Assembly (NCBI RefSeq): GCF_003569765.1
Contig: NZ_KZ983960.1
Coordinates: 46,284-80,142 of the forward strand
DNA: 33,859 nt
Source of the DNA: Caldimonas tepidiphila
Lineage (GTDB): Bacteria; Pseudomonadota; Gammaproteobacteria; Burkholderiales; Burkholderiaceae_C
Direction: 5' to 3'
This document shows positions 1-7,234 of this stretch, one piece after another. How positions within the stretch are numbered: position 1 is the first letter of the stretch; every line of letters starts with the position of its first letter. Both the position numbers and the translations under genes were made by a program. A model generated the notes under the pieces. The model saw only the letters and a program-made list of their open reading frames with translations, ran no database searches and had not been told where the DNA came from.

Positions 1-740
1 GAGCAGAACCGAGTTGAAGCCGACAAGGCTCCGTCCTCTGTGCTGAGGGTCCTCCAAGGGGGACGAGTCGTACGCCAGCAAGCCCATCGTCATGAACATC
101 ACAGCGGGCGTCATCGACTCACCTGCTTGCTGACCACCCCAAGTGCTGCGCTCGTTCATCATCAAGAACCTTGCAAGAAGATGCCGACGCTCGCTTCGCT
201 TGCCTAGTAGGCAGGACATTCGGAGCAGACGGCTGTCCGACGAAGCAAGCGCCACGGTGCCGAGCACCGCTACAGGCGAAGCAAGCAGGAGTCGATTCCC
301 AACGACAGTCCCCTGCTTGAAAGAAGGCCGCTCCGATCAGCCCTGGCCACAAAGTACGGGAGGAGAGAACGGAGGTGGCGGGCCAGAACCTTGTTCCGAC
401 CGGAGCGGCAACAAAAGCACCGTGCGAGCCCTTTCGACACGGCACTCTTCTCCGGCAACGATCGTTCCAGCCGGGCGTTCTAGTGACGATCTGGCACAAC
501 TGCAGGTAAGGAAGCGCGGGACTAGTCAGAAAGTTCTGACAAGCCCGGGGAAGCACCCGGGCCTCGTCAAGCCGCTGTAAGAGCTAGGGGCGATGAAGAG
601 CACCTCCTTCGATGTACGAATGCCACTTTCGGATGTACGCGCTGCTGGAACCTCAGCAGGCGACACCGGGCTTTCCCCGGGTGAAGTGACGGGCCGCTCC
701 CGGGCAGATGAGCCACAGCGAACGACTCAGCGAGCGAGCT
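1..740. other. No confident gene; degenerate sequence with inverted motifs
   Basis: Long open frames exist on both strands but none has recognisable motifs. A plus-strand frame is open from base 1 to a TAG at 204-206, ending within the first copy of a 34-bp repeat. CGAAGC-AAGC motifs near 241-250 and 278-288 are inverted relative to the CGCTTCGCTTGC inside that repeat, so the stretch from about 183 to 290 could fold. I read it as remnants of mobile DNA rather than functional genes. Confidence 0.35.
173..206 (+). repeat. 34-bp direct repeat, copy 1 (attC-like)
   Basis: This 34-base stretch matches 1790-1823 with only two mismatches (positions 10 and 19 of the repeat). Its centre, GCCGACGCTCGCTTCGC, is one or two changes from the GCCGACGCCGCTTCGC core of the attC site at 5279-5338, so it may be a decayed integron recombination site. 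No good RYYYAAC or GTTRRRY ends are visible. Confidence 0.6.
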
Positions 741-1037
741 TCAACCTGTGTTCCACATGGCCCTTTGCGCCGTGGCAAGAGCCTCCGGCCCGGCCTTATC
801 GATCGCTTCCTCGCAAAGCCGAAGCGTGTCCACCGGCGAGCCCTGCTCTGAAAGCAAATTGATCAGATCTGCCGCCTGGCCGTAGGTGAATCCGTTCGGT
901 ATGGCAGCAATCAGAACTGCCATGAAGCCCCTCCGACAACGGTCGATGCGGCGACGATCAAGAGAGAGGGGCGGATCGTAGGCGAGCCGTCCTAGTGTCA
1001 TCAACACCTCTGCAGGTGTCAGGGCTGGCTGCTCCAC
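741..1037 (-). CDS. Hypothetical protein, about 98 aa
   Basis: I do not recognise this protein. The frame looks protein-like: an amphipathic helical stretch (LSLDRRRIDRCRRGF), a hydrophobic segment and an acidic helical C-terminus ending in AMWNTG. The chosen start is a GTG at 1037 preceded by AAGGAG eight bases upstream; a later ATG at the MTLGRL segment also has an AGAGGTG-like site before it. The frame extends to an ATG at 1109, but that N-terminus is poor in protein-like character. It follows another plausible minus-strand frame (1128-1391) and lies between two copies of the 34-bp repeat, so both could be inverted or decayed cassette genes. Function unknown. Confidence 0.35.
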   Translation of the reverse strand: MEQPALTPAEVLMTLGRLAYDPPLSLDRRRIDRCRRGFMAVLIAAIPNGFTYGQAADLINLLSEQGSPVDTLRLCEEAIDKAGPEALATAQRAMWNTG

Positions 1038-1127
1038 CGCATCACTCCTTGCCGTTCGGCACTCCTTCCGACAAGGAGCACATTGCCTTCCTGACCCCGT
1101 TTGGATCAAAACTTGGACGAAAGGAGC

Positions 1128-1391
1128 TCACGTCCTTCTTGCCACAAGCTGCTCCGGCATCGACGTCTTACCAAAAGCAATCGATCGACAGCCACCGGCA
1201 GGCAGCAGTTCTGGTGCATCTAGGCAGTACATGCCATCAAGGTAGGCCGCTGTTGTCAGATGGATGGGCACACTGGGATCGCGCTCGATGAGCGCCGTGA
1301 AGAGTTGCATGGACGGCCCGTTCGGATCAAAAACGGGGCCAGCCATGCTGCGGTAGGGTTGACGAGCCATAGCCATGCATCGACCTGTCAC
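1128..1391 (-). CDS. Hypothetical protein fragment, 87 aa
   Basis: No family is recognised. The middle of the frame has natural-looking composition (QLFTALIERDPSVPIHLT, AAYLDGMYCLDAPELLP), while the last 20 or so residues look like out-of-frame reading, so the gene may be frameshifted near its end. It ends 18 bases before the upstream limit (1109) of the next minus-strand frame, and the two could once have been one operon or one gene. No convincing ribosome binding site precedes the ATG at 1391. I rate it as a possible gene remnant only. Confidence 0.25.
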   Translation of the reverse strand: MTGRCMAMARQPYRSMAGPVFDPNGPSMQLFTALIERDPSVPIHLTTAAYLDGMYCLDAPELLPAGGCRSIAFGKTSMPEQLVARRT

Positions 1392-1789
1392 AGACGCACT
1401 TGAGCACTCTTACCTTTCCCCGGCAAAGCTCAGAACTTGTACGCATCCTCCGTTGGCGGGATGACGGCATGGCTGGAGCCGCTGCAGGATGATCTGGCAG
1501 CCGCAGTGGTCGCGGTTGCTGTTCCTTCGTGGATTGCCCGGCTGACGCGCTGTTTCCGCTGCTGCCTGATCTCCCACACCTGCACTGAAGCTGCAGCGGA
1601 AGTCAGCCCGGGTTTTTTTAGACAGCCCTGCACGATGAGGGCAACCCCTACACGCGGACGACCACTCCGAGCTTCTGCCTCCCGAGCAGGGAGGAGCCTC
1701 AATTGGAGACGTTCAGCGCCGGAGTGGCCGCCAAAAAGGATAGCGACGCAAGAGACGCTGGCAACAAAGACCATATGCTTAGAGCAACA
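1392..1789. other. No supported gene
   Basis: Overlapping open frames on both strands (plus 1437-1835, minus 1430-1774) have low-complexity, Arg/Ala/Ser-rich translations typical of shadow frames. No RNA gene, terminator or recognised repeat is seen apart from the 34-bp repeat that starts at 1790. Confidence 0.4.
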
Positions 1790-1823
1790 GCAAGAAGAGG
1801 CCGACGCCCGCTTCGCTTGCCTA
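1790..1823 (+). repeat. 34-bp direct repeat, copy 2 (attC-like)
   Basis: Second copy of the repeat at 173-206, 32 of 34 bases identical. Its right end overlaps the stop codon of the IS5-family transposase frame (CTA on plus is TAG on minus). It contains GCCGACGCCCGCTTCGC, one inserted base away from the attC core at 5279-5338, and continues as CTAAGGTGTC, compared with CTTAGGTGTC in that attC. A decayed attC interrupted by the insertion sequence is one reading; an insertion-sequence end duplication is another. Confidence 0.6.
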
Positions 1824-2767
1824 AGGTGTCTTTGACAGGGCCAGTCGTCGGAGATGCAGTCGAAGCATTGCGAGCTTGATGGTTCCGAGGAAGTGCACGG
1901 CGCGCGCCTCCTTGAGCCATCCCACGCAGCGTTCGATCACGTTGCGGCGACGGTATTGCTCTCGGTCGAAGGCCAAGGGGCGGCCCCGGTGTCGTGCGAT
2001 CTGGTCGCTGCGCTGAGGAATCACGGCTCGCACGTTTCGCTGCCGCAACCATCTGCGGATGCGAGGATGGCTGTAGGCCTTGTCGCCCGCTACCCGCTCG
2101 GGCCGTTGCCGCACGACTCCTGACGGTCGGCAGATGCGCACGGCGTCGAGAACCGGCTCGGCGTACAGCGCCTCACCTGCCTGGCCGGCGCTGAGCCGAA
2201 CCGCCAGCGGCAGTCCGACGCCATCGGTCACCAGGTGCAGCTTGGTACCCCAGCCACCGCGGCTACGCCCAAGCGCGTGATCCTGTGGCTCGTTGGGAGG
2301 CAGTTTTTTTTCTCGCCCCGGTGGCTGCCTTGTGGGCTCGCACGTTGGAGCCGTCGATGCACCACAGTGACCAGTCGATGCCACCGGCAGCGTCGAGGTC
2401 GCGTTGCAGCGTGCGCAGCATCCAGTCAAGCAGGCCCGAGCGCGACCAGCGCCGGTAACGCGAGTACACCGTCTGCCACGGCCCGTAGCCCTCAGGAAGG
2501 TCACGCCAGGGAAGGCCGGTGCTCAGGCGGAAGAGCATGCCGTTGAGGATGGGGCGGTGGTCGCAGTAGTGGCGCCCAGGCGTCTCACGTGCCGGCAAAT
2601 CGAGAAGGCAGATCTCGCCACCGTGCTCCAAAGCAAAGCCGATGGAGCATCGCTTCCAGCATCTTGCGACGGTCCCCACAGGGACGGCCTGCAGTTTGGA
2701 GTGGTGGGAGCAACGGGGCCAGCAGCGCCCATTCCTCGTCGGACAGGCTGTGCCTGTTCTTCGTCAT
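1821..2767 (-). pseudogene. IS5-family transposase, broken and apparently chimeric
   Basis: DDE transposase of the IS5 family. Three frames are needed. The N-terminus (2767 to 2585) has the SDEEWALLAPLLPP start and a WRDLP motif. The middle (about 2584 to 2263) restarts with a second version of the same region (HRPILNGMLFRLSTGLPWRDLP) followed by GPWQTVYSRYRRW. The C-terminus (about 2310 to 1821) has GRSRGGWGTKLHLVTDGVG, AGDKAYSHPRIR and RRNVIERCVGWLKE. The duplicated WRDLP block suggests fusion of two related copies. The switch from middle to C-terminal frame falls on a run of eight A (minus strand, about 2303-2310), as in IS427-group elements that use slippage; loss of one A, or a +1 shift, joins the frames. 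Probably not functional because of the N-terminal break. Confidence 0.8.
2303..2310 (-). other. A8 slippage site inside the IS5-family transposase
   Basis: Eight consecutive T on plus (A on minus) lie exactly where the transposase must change frame. Reading ...ARKK in one frame and ...KKLPPNEP in the other meet here. Two-frame organisation with a poly-A slippage site is known for IS427-group members of IS5; a simple mutation would look the same. Confidence 0.5.
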
Positions 2768-2994
2768 GACCGTGTCCTTAATGATCCGAAGCAGCCAGTG
2801 CGGCCAACCGCGTGCTTACATGAAGCGACGATCGCCCCAAGATGAAGGCCGCTGTCGGCCAAGACCGGCCGTCCGTCATGGACCGCTTCCGGGCAGCACG
2901 TCCCTGCATCCAATCGCCTTCCTTGCTGTCACAAAGTTCAGGAACGTACACTACCCAAGGCACCGCCATAGCGGTGCGTCAGTTCAACATGGTT
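2768..2994. other. Intergenic stretch after IS5 remnant, no gene seen
   Basis: Contains GGCC-rich inverted motifs around 2850-2870 (GGCCGCTGTCGGCC and GACCGGCC) but no frame with recognisable protein features. It may be the tail of an integron cassette, since a possible attC R'' box (ATCTAAC) follows at 2995. Confidence 0.3.
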
Positions 2995-3065
2995 ATCTAA
3001 CGCCGCCCCCTGCCGTGCCTCCGACTCACATCAACGCAGCGTCAGATAAACTCTACTCGTTGGGC
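2995..3065 (+). repeat. Possible attC site (weak fold)
   Basis: The ends fit the integron consensus: ATCTAAC at 2995-3001 (RYYYAAC) and GTTGGGC at 3059-3065 (GTTRRRY), 71 bp end to end and just upstream of a cassette-like gene. I cannot see the inner complementary arms that an attC needs, so this may be a decayed site or chance. Confidence 0.35.
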
Positions 3066-3138
3066 GCAATCATCCGCCGCAAACGCTGCAAAGCACCATG
3101 AATCACTCGAAATTTTCTCTCCACGATGGAGGCATTGC

Positions 3139-4443
3139 TTGCACAAAGATCTAGAACACGCATGTACAGCACTTGAAACTCTCGCAACTGCAATAATTAG
3201 CGGCTGGTCGAACGATTCGACAATGACAGACCATTTAGGGTGGTTTGCTCCAACAGTGACGCGGCACGAGTTAGCCTCCTTAGCGATCAATTTGGCAGAA
3301 GATATTCGCGCAATCGGCGCAGATACAATAGAACCATCTATTGAAACCCTGGTTCGCGATATACCTCGCCGAGCCCAGACGCTTCAAAATCAAACCGTCC
3401 CATACTTCTATAACGGAAACGCAGGGCAATCAATTCCGGCTTATATTTCAACGATTTCTCTTTTAAGAGCCGCAATCCTTCCGCCACTTGGATGGCAGGT
3501 AATACCCGATCAAAAGTCTTTGCCTTCTTCCCTCGCGCGACGAGCAAGAGCAGCACTCGCTGAACTTGACCAACTCACACCGAACATCTCCACGCTGAAG
3601 CAGCAAATTAGCGACATTGAGTCCGCTCATGCTATTGCTGACTCGCTGCCAGTTGACTTACAAGCACTTGCTGAAGGACGGGAAAAGCTTGCTAAAGCTG
3701 TAGCAGACGCTACAGAGGCAGCGTTCAAAGTTAAAGAAGCCCGTGACGCGGCAGCCCTCGAATTATCCGCAATGGCAACGGCAAATTTAGAGGCTGGAAA
3801 GCTCATAAAGCAGTGCGAGGCCGCATACCACATCACAACTACAAAAGGATTAGCGGGAGCTTTCGATCAGCGAGCTGTAAGCTTGTCCAATTCCATGTGG
3901 ATCTGGGTTCTTGGCCTAATGGGAGCACTCATCGTCGGCTCATTCATCGGTACGCAAAGACTGCAAGACCTCTCGACGACACTAAGCGCACCCAACCCAA
4001 ACCTAATAAGTATATCGATACATGTGCTCCTCTCTCTTCTTAGCGTTGGCGCTCCTCTTTGGTTTGCGTGGCTTGCCACAAAACAAATTGGACAGCGCTT
4101 TCGCCTTTCAGAAGACTATGCATTCAAGGCATCTGTAGCAAAAGCTTACGAGGGATACAGAAAAGAGGCCGCCCGCATAGACCCTGAATTCGAATCCAGA
4201 CTGTTTGGATCGGCTCTTACAAGACTAGATGAAGCCCCATTGCGCCTCGTTGAAGCCACAAATCATTCAAGTCCGTGGCATGAAATGGCAAACTCTGATG
4301 CTGTTCATCGGGCTTTCCGTGCGGCTCCAGAGTTTCAAAATCAAGTTATGGAGATGCTACGTGAAGGTGTGAAAACGGCTGGACAAACAATTAGCCGCAC
4401 CAGTAAGGCTGCAGGCAACGCAATTCAAACCGAAAAAACGTAA
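3139..4443 (+). CDS. Cassette-borne membrane protein with coiled coil, unknown function
   Basis: Family not recognised. The 434-residue product has a soluble N-terminal part, a long Ala/Glu/Lys-rich helical stretch (about residues 135-225, likely coiled coil), two transmembrane segments (about 251-271 and 291-313) and a cytosolic C-terminal part with EDYAFKASVAKAYEGYRKEA followed by a segment rich in acidic and aromatic residues. The start is uncertain: the first candidate is TTG at 3139; the frame is open upstream without an in-frame ATG, and an out-of-frame ATG lies at 3126. The gene is clearly more A+T-rich than its surroundings, as is common for integron cassette genes. It follows a possible attC and precedes another cassette. 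Membrane anchoring plus coiled coil would suit a sensor or phage-defence role, but that is inference. Confidence 0.75.
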   Translation: MHKDLEHACTALETLATAIISGWSNDSTMTDHLGWFAPTVTRHELASLAINLAEDIRAIGADTIEPSIETLVRDIPRRAQTLQNQTVPYFYNGNAGQSIPAYISTISLLRAAILPPLGWQVIPDQKSLPSSLARRARAALAELDQLTPNISTLKQQISDIESAHAIADSLPVDLQALAEGREKLAKAVADATEAAFKVKEARDAAALELSAMATANLEAGKLIKQCEAAYHITTTKGLAGAFDQRAVSLSNSMWIWVLGLMGALIVGSFIGTQRLQDLSTTLSAPNPNLISISIHVLLSLLSVGAPLWFAWLATKQIGQRFRLSEDYAFKASVAKAYEGYRKEAARIDPEFESRLFGSALTRLDEAPLRLVEATNHSSPWHEMANSDAVHRAFRAAPEFQNQVMEMLREGVKTAGQTISRTSKAAGNAIQTEKT

Positions 4444-4834
4444 AGCGCCCGCTTTTGGGCAGTAGGGCAGCCGTCTCAAATGTCCACAGTGGGTCGGGAG
4501 TTGAAGGACAGCCGGTGCCGGCCATGACCGGCCGCACGCCAGCGTCCGCTTCTCGACATCTCTGACAGGCCTGGCGCCGCCCACCCCGGGGAGCTTGGAG
4601 CGCAGACTCCTTGCCCCGTTGACGCCGCAGAACCACAGTCAGAGCACCGGCCTCATGCACAGTCTCACTCGGCAGTGCGCCATTTGTCGAAAAATTAGTA
4701 CCATGCCGAACAGCAGCCGAAGGAAGATTTCTCAATGAGGCAGGGGGTTGGATGCGCAGAGGCGATTGTTGTTACGCAGACACCTGCGGGTGTTATGCGG
4801 AAAAACTGTCGCCATATAACTTATTTACCTACCT
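4444..4834. other. Non-coding cassette tail with core-site-like motifs
   Basis: No supported gene. Immediately after the preceding stop is a small hairpin (AAAGC-GCCC-GCTTT, about 4442-4455). Further on lie GTTGGAT at 4747-4753 (fits GTTRRRY) and GTTATGC at 4792-4798, and a hairpin ACACC-TGCG-GGTGT at 4780-4793. I find no RYYYAAC partner at attC distance, so the preceding cassette may have lost its attC, or two cassettes have fused here. Confidence 0.35.
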
Positions 4835-5275
4835 ATGGAAGATCAATTGCATCCCATTCTTCAAATTGCGCTAGGTATCCTCGCAACTGTTTCGGCGATC
4901 GCTTCTGCGATTGCAGCCTTTAAGGCGCTGACCACTGCTCGGGAGGCACTTGCCTTCCAGAAGCGGCTATCGAGACATCAAGAAGCCCTCTTCTTACTAA
5001 GAGTCACGATCGCCGCCCTATGGCGACTCAAGCGCGTCCTCGGCAATCCCCTTCAGGCGTCGGACGAAGAATTTGTTGACATGGATCGTGTGCACGCCGA
5101 GATCAAATCCAATATTGACGCACTTATCCAGTGGGGAGTGCTAACACCGCGGGATTCGGCCCTCTTCAGCGCAACCTCACGTGGCGAGATTATTGATCAA
5201 ATGACTATATCCAACGAAGAAATAGACATCGAGATAAAGAGACTCCAAGCGAAGATCGATGAAATATTATTGTAA
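4835..5275 (+). CDS. Cassette-borne small membrane-anchored protein, unknown function
   Basis: The 146-residue product has one N-terminal hydrophobic segment (about residues 7-29, Ala/Ile-rich), then a basic helical stretch (AREALAFQKRLSRHQEAL) and a mostly helical, acidic C-terminus ending IEIKRLQAKIDEILL. It is probably a single-pass membrane protein with a cytosolic coiled-coil tail. The family is not recognised. The ATG at 4835 has no clear ribosome binding site (ACTTATTTACCTACCT precedes it), which is common for cassette genes. The stop lies three bases before the R'' box of a well-formed attC (5279-5338), the normal layout of an integron cassette. It is A+T-rich compared with host genes. 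Confidence 0.75.
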   Translation: MEDQLHPILQIALGILATVSAIASAIAAFKALTTAREALAFQKRLSRHQEALFLLRVTIAALWRLKRVLGNPLQASDEEFVDMDRVHAEIKSNIDALIQWGVLTPRDSALFSATSRGEIIDQMTISNEEIDIEIKRLQAKIDEILL

Positions 5276-5278
5276 GGC

Positions 5279-5338
5279 GTCTAACACTTCTTCCAAGCCG
5301 ACGCCGCTTCGCGGCGCGTCTTAACTTAGGTGTCAGCT
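5279..5338 (+). repeat. attC recombination site (60 bp, aadA-like class)
   Basis: GTCTAAC at 5279-5285 is a perfect R'' box. The inner arms AAGCCGACGCCGC and GCGGCGCGTCTT pair around TTCG with one mismatch and the usual extrahelical base. The right core GTCAGCT (5332-5338) departs from GTTRRRY at two places but matches, with two changes, the complement of the next cassette's R'' box (GGCTAAC), as expected after cassette insertion. The whole site closely resembles the short attC sites of aadA-type cassettes. Confidence 0.8.
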
Positions 5339-5348
5339 TGCATAAAAT

Positions 5349-5933
5349 ATGCCGCACCCAGACTTCAATCCTCCAGGCAAGCCCCCGAAACTCACCGGGC
5401 GAAAGTCCACGCTCACAGGTCTATTCATCACGACCCTGACGCCGTACATCGAGCCGACCGACGCTGAAGTTGACGAGGCTCTTGCGATACTGGGGATGGC
5501 ACGTGGAAACTGCACTTGCGCGTACTGTGGGAATGCTAAGACAGAGTGGGACCACTTCAGGCCCGTTGTACGAAACCGTGCTCCGACTGGCTACATCACC
5601 GAAATCGCGAACTTGGTGCCGTCTTGCGCGAAGTGCAATCAATCCAAGAGTGGAAGAGACTGGAAGAAGTGGATGCTGGGGGATGCCGTCCATTCTCCTA
5701 ATCGGCGTGGCATCTCCGACCTGATGGAGCGCGTTGCGCGCTTGGAGGCTTTCGAGCGCTGGCGAACGCCTACGAGGATCGACTACCCGGTGATTGCGAC
5801 GGCTGAACGGTGGGCGAAGCATCAGAACTACCTTAGCTTGGTTCTTGCCATTCTTGCCGAAGCAGAAGTCCACGCGAAGGAACTGCGCGAGCATGTGGAG
5901 CAGTCACTGAGGCGGCAGCGCGATGCAGGCTAA
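5349..5933 (+). CDS. HNH endonuclease-fold protein on an integron cassette
   Basis: The 194-residue product carries an HNH (beta-beta-alpha metal) nuclease motif: CAYC at residues 57-60, WDH at 67-69 with the probable catalytic His69, NLVPSC at 88-93 and CAKCN at 93-97, followed by KSGRDW. The two CxxC pairs should bind a structural zinc. The N-terminus is Pro/Lys-rich; the C-terminal half is helical and charged. HNH proteins of this size act as restriction enzymes, toxins or homing nucleases; which applies here cannot be told. The ATG at 5349 lies only ten bases after the attC core and has no evident ribosome binding site. The TAA stop overlaps the R'' box of the next attC. A cassette in a mobile element is a typical place for a phage-defence nuclease, but this is inference. 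Confidence 0.85.
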   Translation: MPHPDFNPPGKPPKLTGRKSTLTGLFITTLTPYIEPTDAEVDEALAILGMARGNCTCAYCGNAKTEWDHFRPVVRNRAPTGYITEIANLVPSCAKCNQSKSGRDWKKWMLGDAVHSPNRRGISDLMERVARLEAFERWRTPTRIDYPVIATAERWAKHQNYLSLVLAILAEAEVHAKELREHVEQSLRRQRDAG

Positions 5934-6041
5934 CAGGTCGTTCGACGCGGACACGCACCGGCAAGGCGGCGCAAGCCGTGCGCGGGAGCATACGTCTTCC
6001 AGCGCCTTGCCAGTGCGTGCCGCCCAAATCCGACGTTAAAC
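5928..6041 (+). repeat. attC recombination site (114 bp)
   Basis: GGCTAAC at 5928-5934 and GTTAAAC at 6035-6041 form the outer boxes; the latter fits GTTRRRY exactly. The arms ACACGCACCGGCAAGGC and GCCTTGCCAGTGCGTG are complementary but for one base, giving a long stem with a variable loop (CGTGCGCGGGAGC region). This is a textbook long attC following the HNH cassette. Confidence 0.85.
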
Positions 6042-6213
6042 GTCTGCTTTCTGAAAATGAAAGCAGCGGCGTCAAGGACCGCTGTGGGTCTATTCCGCTG
6101 AAAAACTCTGTCGAGACGCACCGGTGCGAACCGACCAAGGGCTGATGTCAGGCCTTCGGGCATCTCAACCTGGCTTTTTGCCAGGGTTGCGGGTTGATCG
6201 GTGGGGTTTCGCC
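6042..6213. other. Intergenic stretch with a hairpin; array end
   Basis: Right after the last attC is a perfect 8-bp hairpin, CTGCTTTC (6044-6051) and GAAAGCAG (6059-6066), loop TGAAAAT. No gene is seen. A motif GGGTCTATTCCGCTGAAAAA near 6087-6106 is reminiscent of insertion-sequence ends and may be the edge of the IS1182-family remnant. Confidence 0.35.
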
Positions 6214-6793
6214 TCAAGCGGGCGCACCTCTACCTTGAACGGGTGGTCCTTGCGGGCCCAACTTGGTCAGACGGCGTAGGTTCTGAACTGTTGCTGCCAA
6301 GGTGAACTCATCGCTGGCACCGTAAGCCCCCGCAGGCGCAAGCGCCGCAGTTTGAGGATATGCTTCAAGTGTGCAAACAGCATCTCGACCTTCTTGCGCT
6401 CGTGGCGCGAGTGCTGGTAATGCTCGGTGGTGGCGATCTGGCGCGCCACGTCGCGTGCTGCCTCATGCACGTTGCGCCGAATCAGGCGCGTCGGGGTGTC
6501 GGGCAGCAGCGCTGCTTCATCGGACACACCTCGCAGTCCTGCTGTCGAGCGCGGCAAATGATCCTGTCGTCGTCGGTCACGCGCGAGCGCTGCTCCTTGA
6601 ACGCACGCTACTGGCTGCGCAGCGGATGGCCTTGAGGGCAGCGGTACTCGTCAGCCGCCTCGTCCCACTCGAACTCGGTGCTCGACAGCGTCTCGTCCTT
6701 GCGCTGCGTCTTGTCCCACACGGGGATGCCGCTTGTGGCCCCGACCGTTCTCCCGAGCTGCCAAGAACGCACTGCCCTGAACTTTCCAAACAC
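6214..6793 (-). pseudogene. IS1182-family transposase, C-terminal remnant
   Basis: Only the C-terminal part of an IS1182-family transposase remains. Recognisable blocks, reading down the minus strand, are GIPVWDKTQRKDET (from about 6730), EYRCPQGHPLRSQ, CEVCPMKQRCC, RKKVEMLFAHLKHILKLRRL and DEFTLAATVQNLRRLTKL, ending at TGA 6216-6214. There is one nonsense codon after PLRSQ (TAG at 6610-6608, where the family has Tyr) and two single-base frameshifts (after RCCP and after RLRLRG). The first 20 residues of the open frame (to 6793) do not look like the family, so the true junction lies between about 6730 and 6797, directly against the stop of the small recombination-module gene. Non-functional. 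Confidence 0.85.
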
Positions 6794-6796
6794 AGC

Positions 6797-7234
6797 CTAG
6801 CGACGTCCAAGCTTCATAGGTGGTGGCAGCAACTCATCAAGCCTACGCTTCAGCGACTGCACCTCGTCCGTCAGCTCAAGGATGCGCAGATTGGCGCTCA
6901 GGAGTTGGGACTGCGCCCTGTCGCGTTGGGCGATGGCGTCGGCCAAGCGCTCCTCCGTCGACCTCCTAGAGGCCTTATGACGAGCTGCCTTTTTGGCGGC
7001 GGGTTGGTCCTCAAGCTTATGCAGCTCAAGGTACGCCTGGATTTCACGAATCAGCCCTGGGAACCGCGCCTTCTTTAGGGCTGAGGGGTCACATCCGGCT
7101 TCCCGCGCCACATTGTTCTGCGTCACGGCGGTGCCTTTGGGCAGCACTTTTGACTGCCCATCCTTTAGGCGCTCAAACGCCTGCCGGAAGCGTGTCTCGG
7201 CGTTGGCCGGCTCAGCGGTCTGCTGCGATGACAT
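6797..7234 (-). CDS. Small coiled-coil recombination accessory protein (Srap/TnpC-like)
   Basis: Fourth gene of the recombinase module; 145 residues. The N-terminal half has a helix-turn-helix-like stretch (GTAVTQNNVAREAGCDPSAL, about residues 54-73), and the C-terminal half (about 95-140) is a heptad-rich coiled coil ending LKRRLDELLPPPM. Small coiled-coil proteins in this position accompany two-recombinase systems (TnpC of Tn554-type elements, or the auxiliary protein of strand-biased circularizing elements), where they assist or orient recombination. Its start overlaps the end of the preceding recombinase gene by 23 bases, so the two are translated together. No catalytic residues are expected or seen. 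Confidence 0.65.
   Translation of the reverse strand: MSSQQTAEPANAETRFRQAFERLKDGQSKVLPKGTAVTQNNVAREAGCDPSALKKARFPGLIREIQAYLELHKLEDQPAAKKAARHKASRRSTEERLADAIAQRDRAQSQLLSANLRILELTDEVQSLKRRLDELLPPPMKLGRR

Noticed and set aside
4747-4798. attI or a further complete attC at GTTGGAT or GTTATGC
   Set aside because: No RYYYAAC partner or complementary arms at proper distance, and no integrase gene nearby.
6087-6106. Definite IS1182 terminal inverted repeat
   Set aside because: The motif looks insertion-sequence-like but no matching opposite end remains, so it cannot be confirmed.
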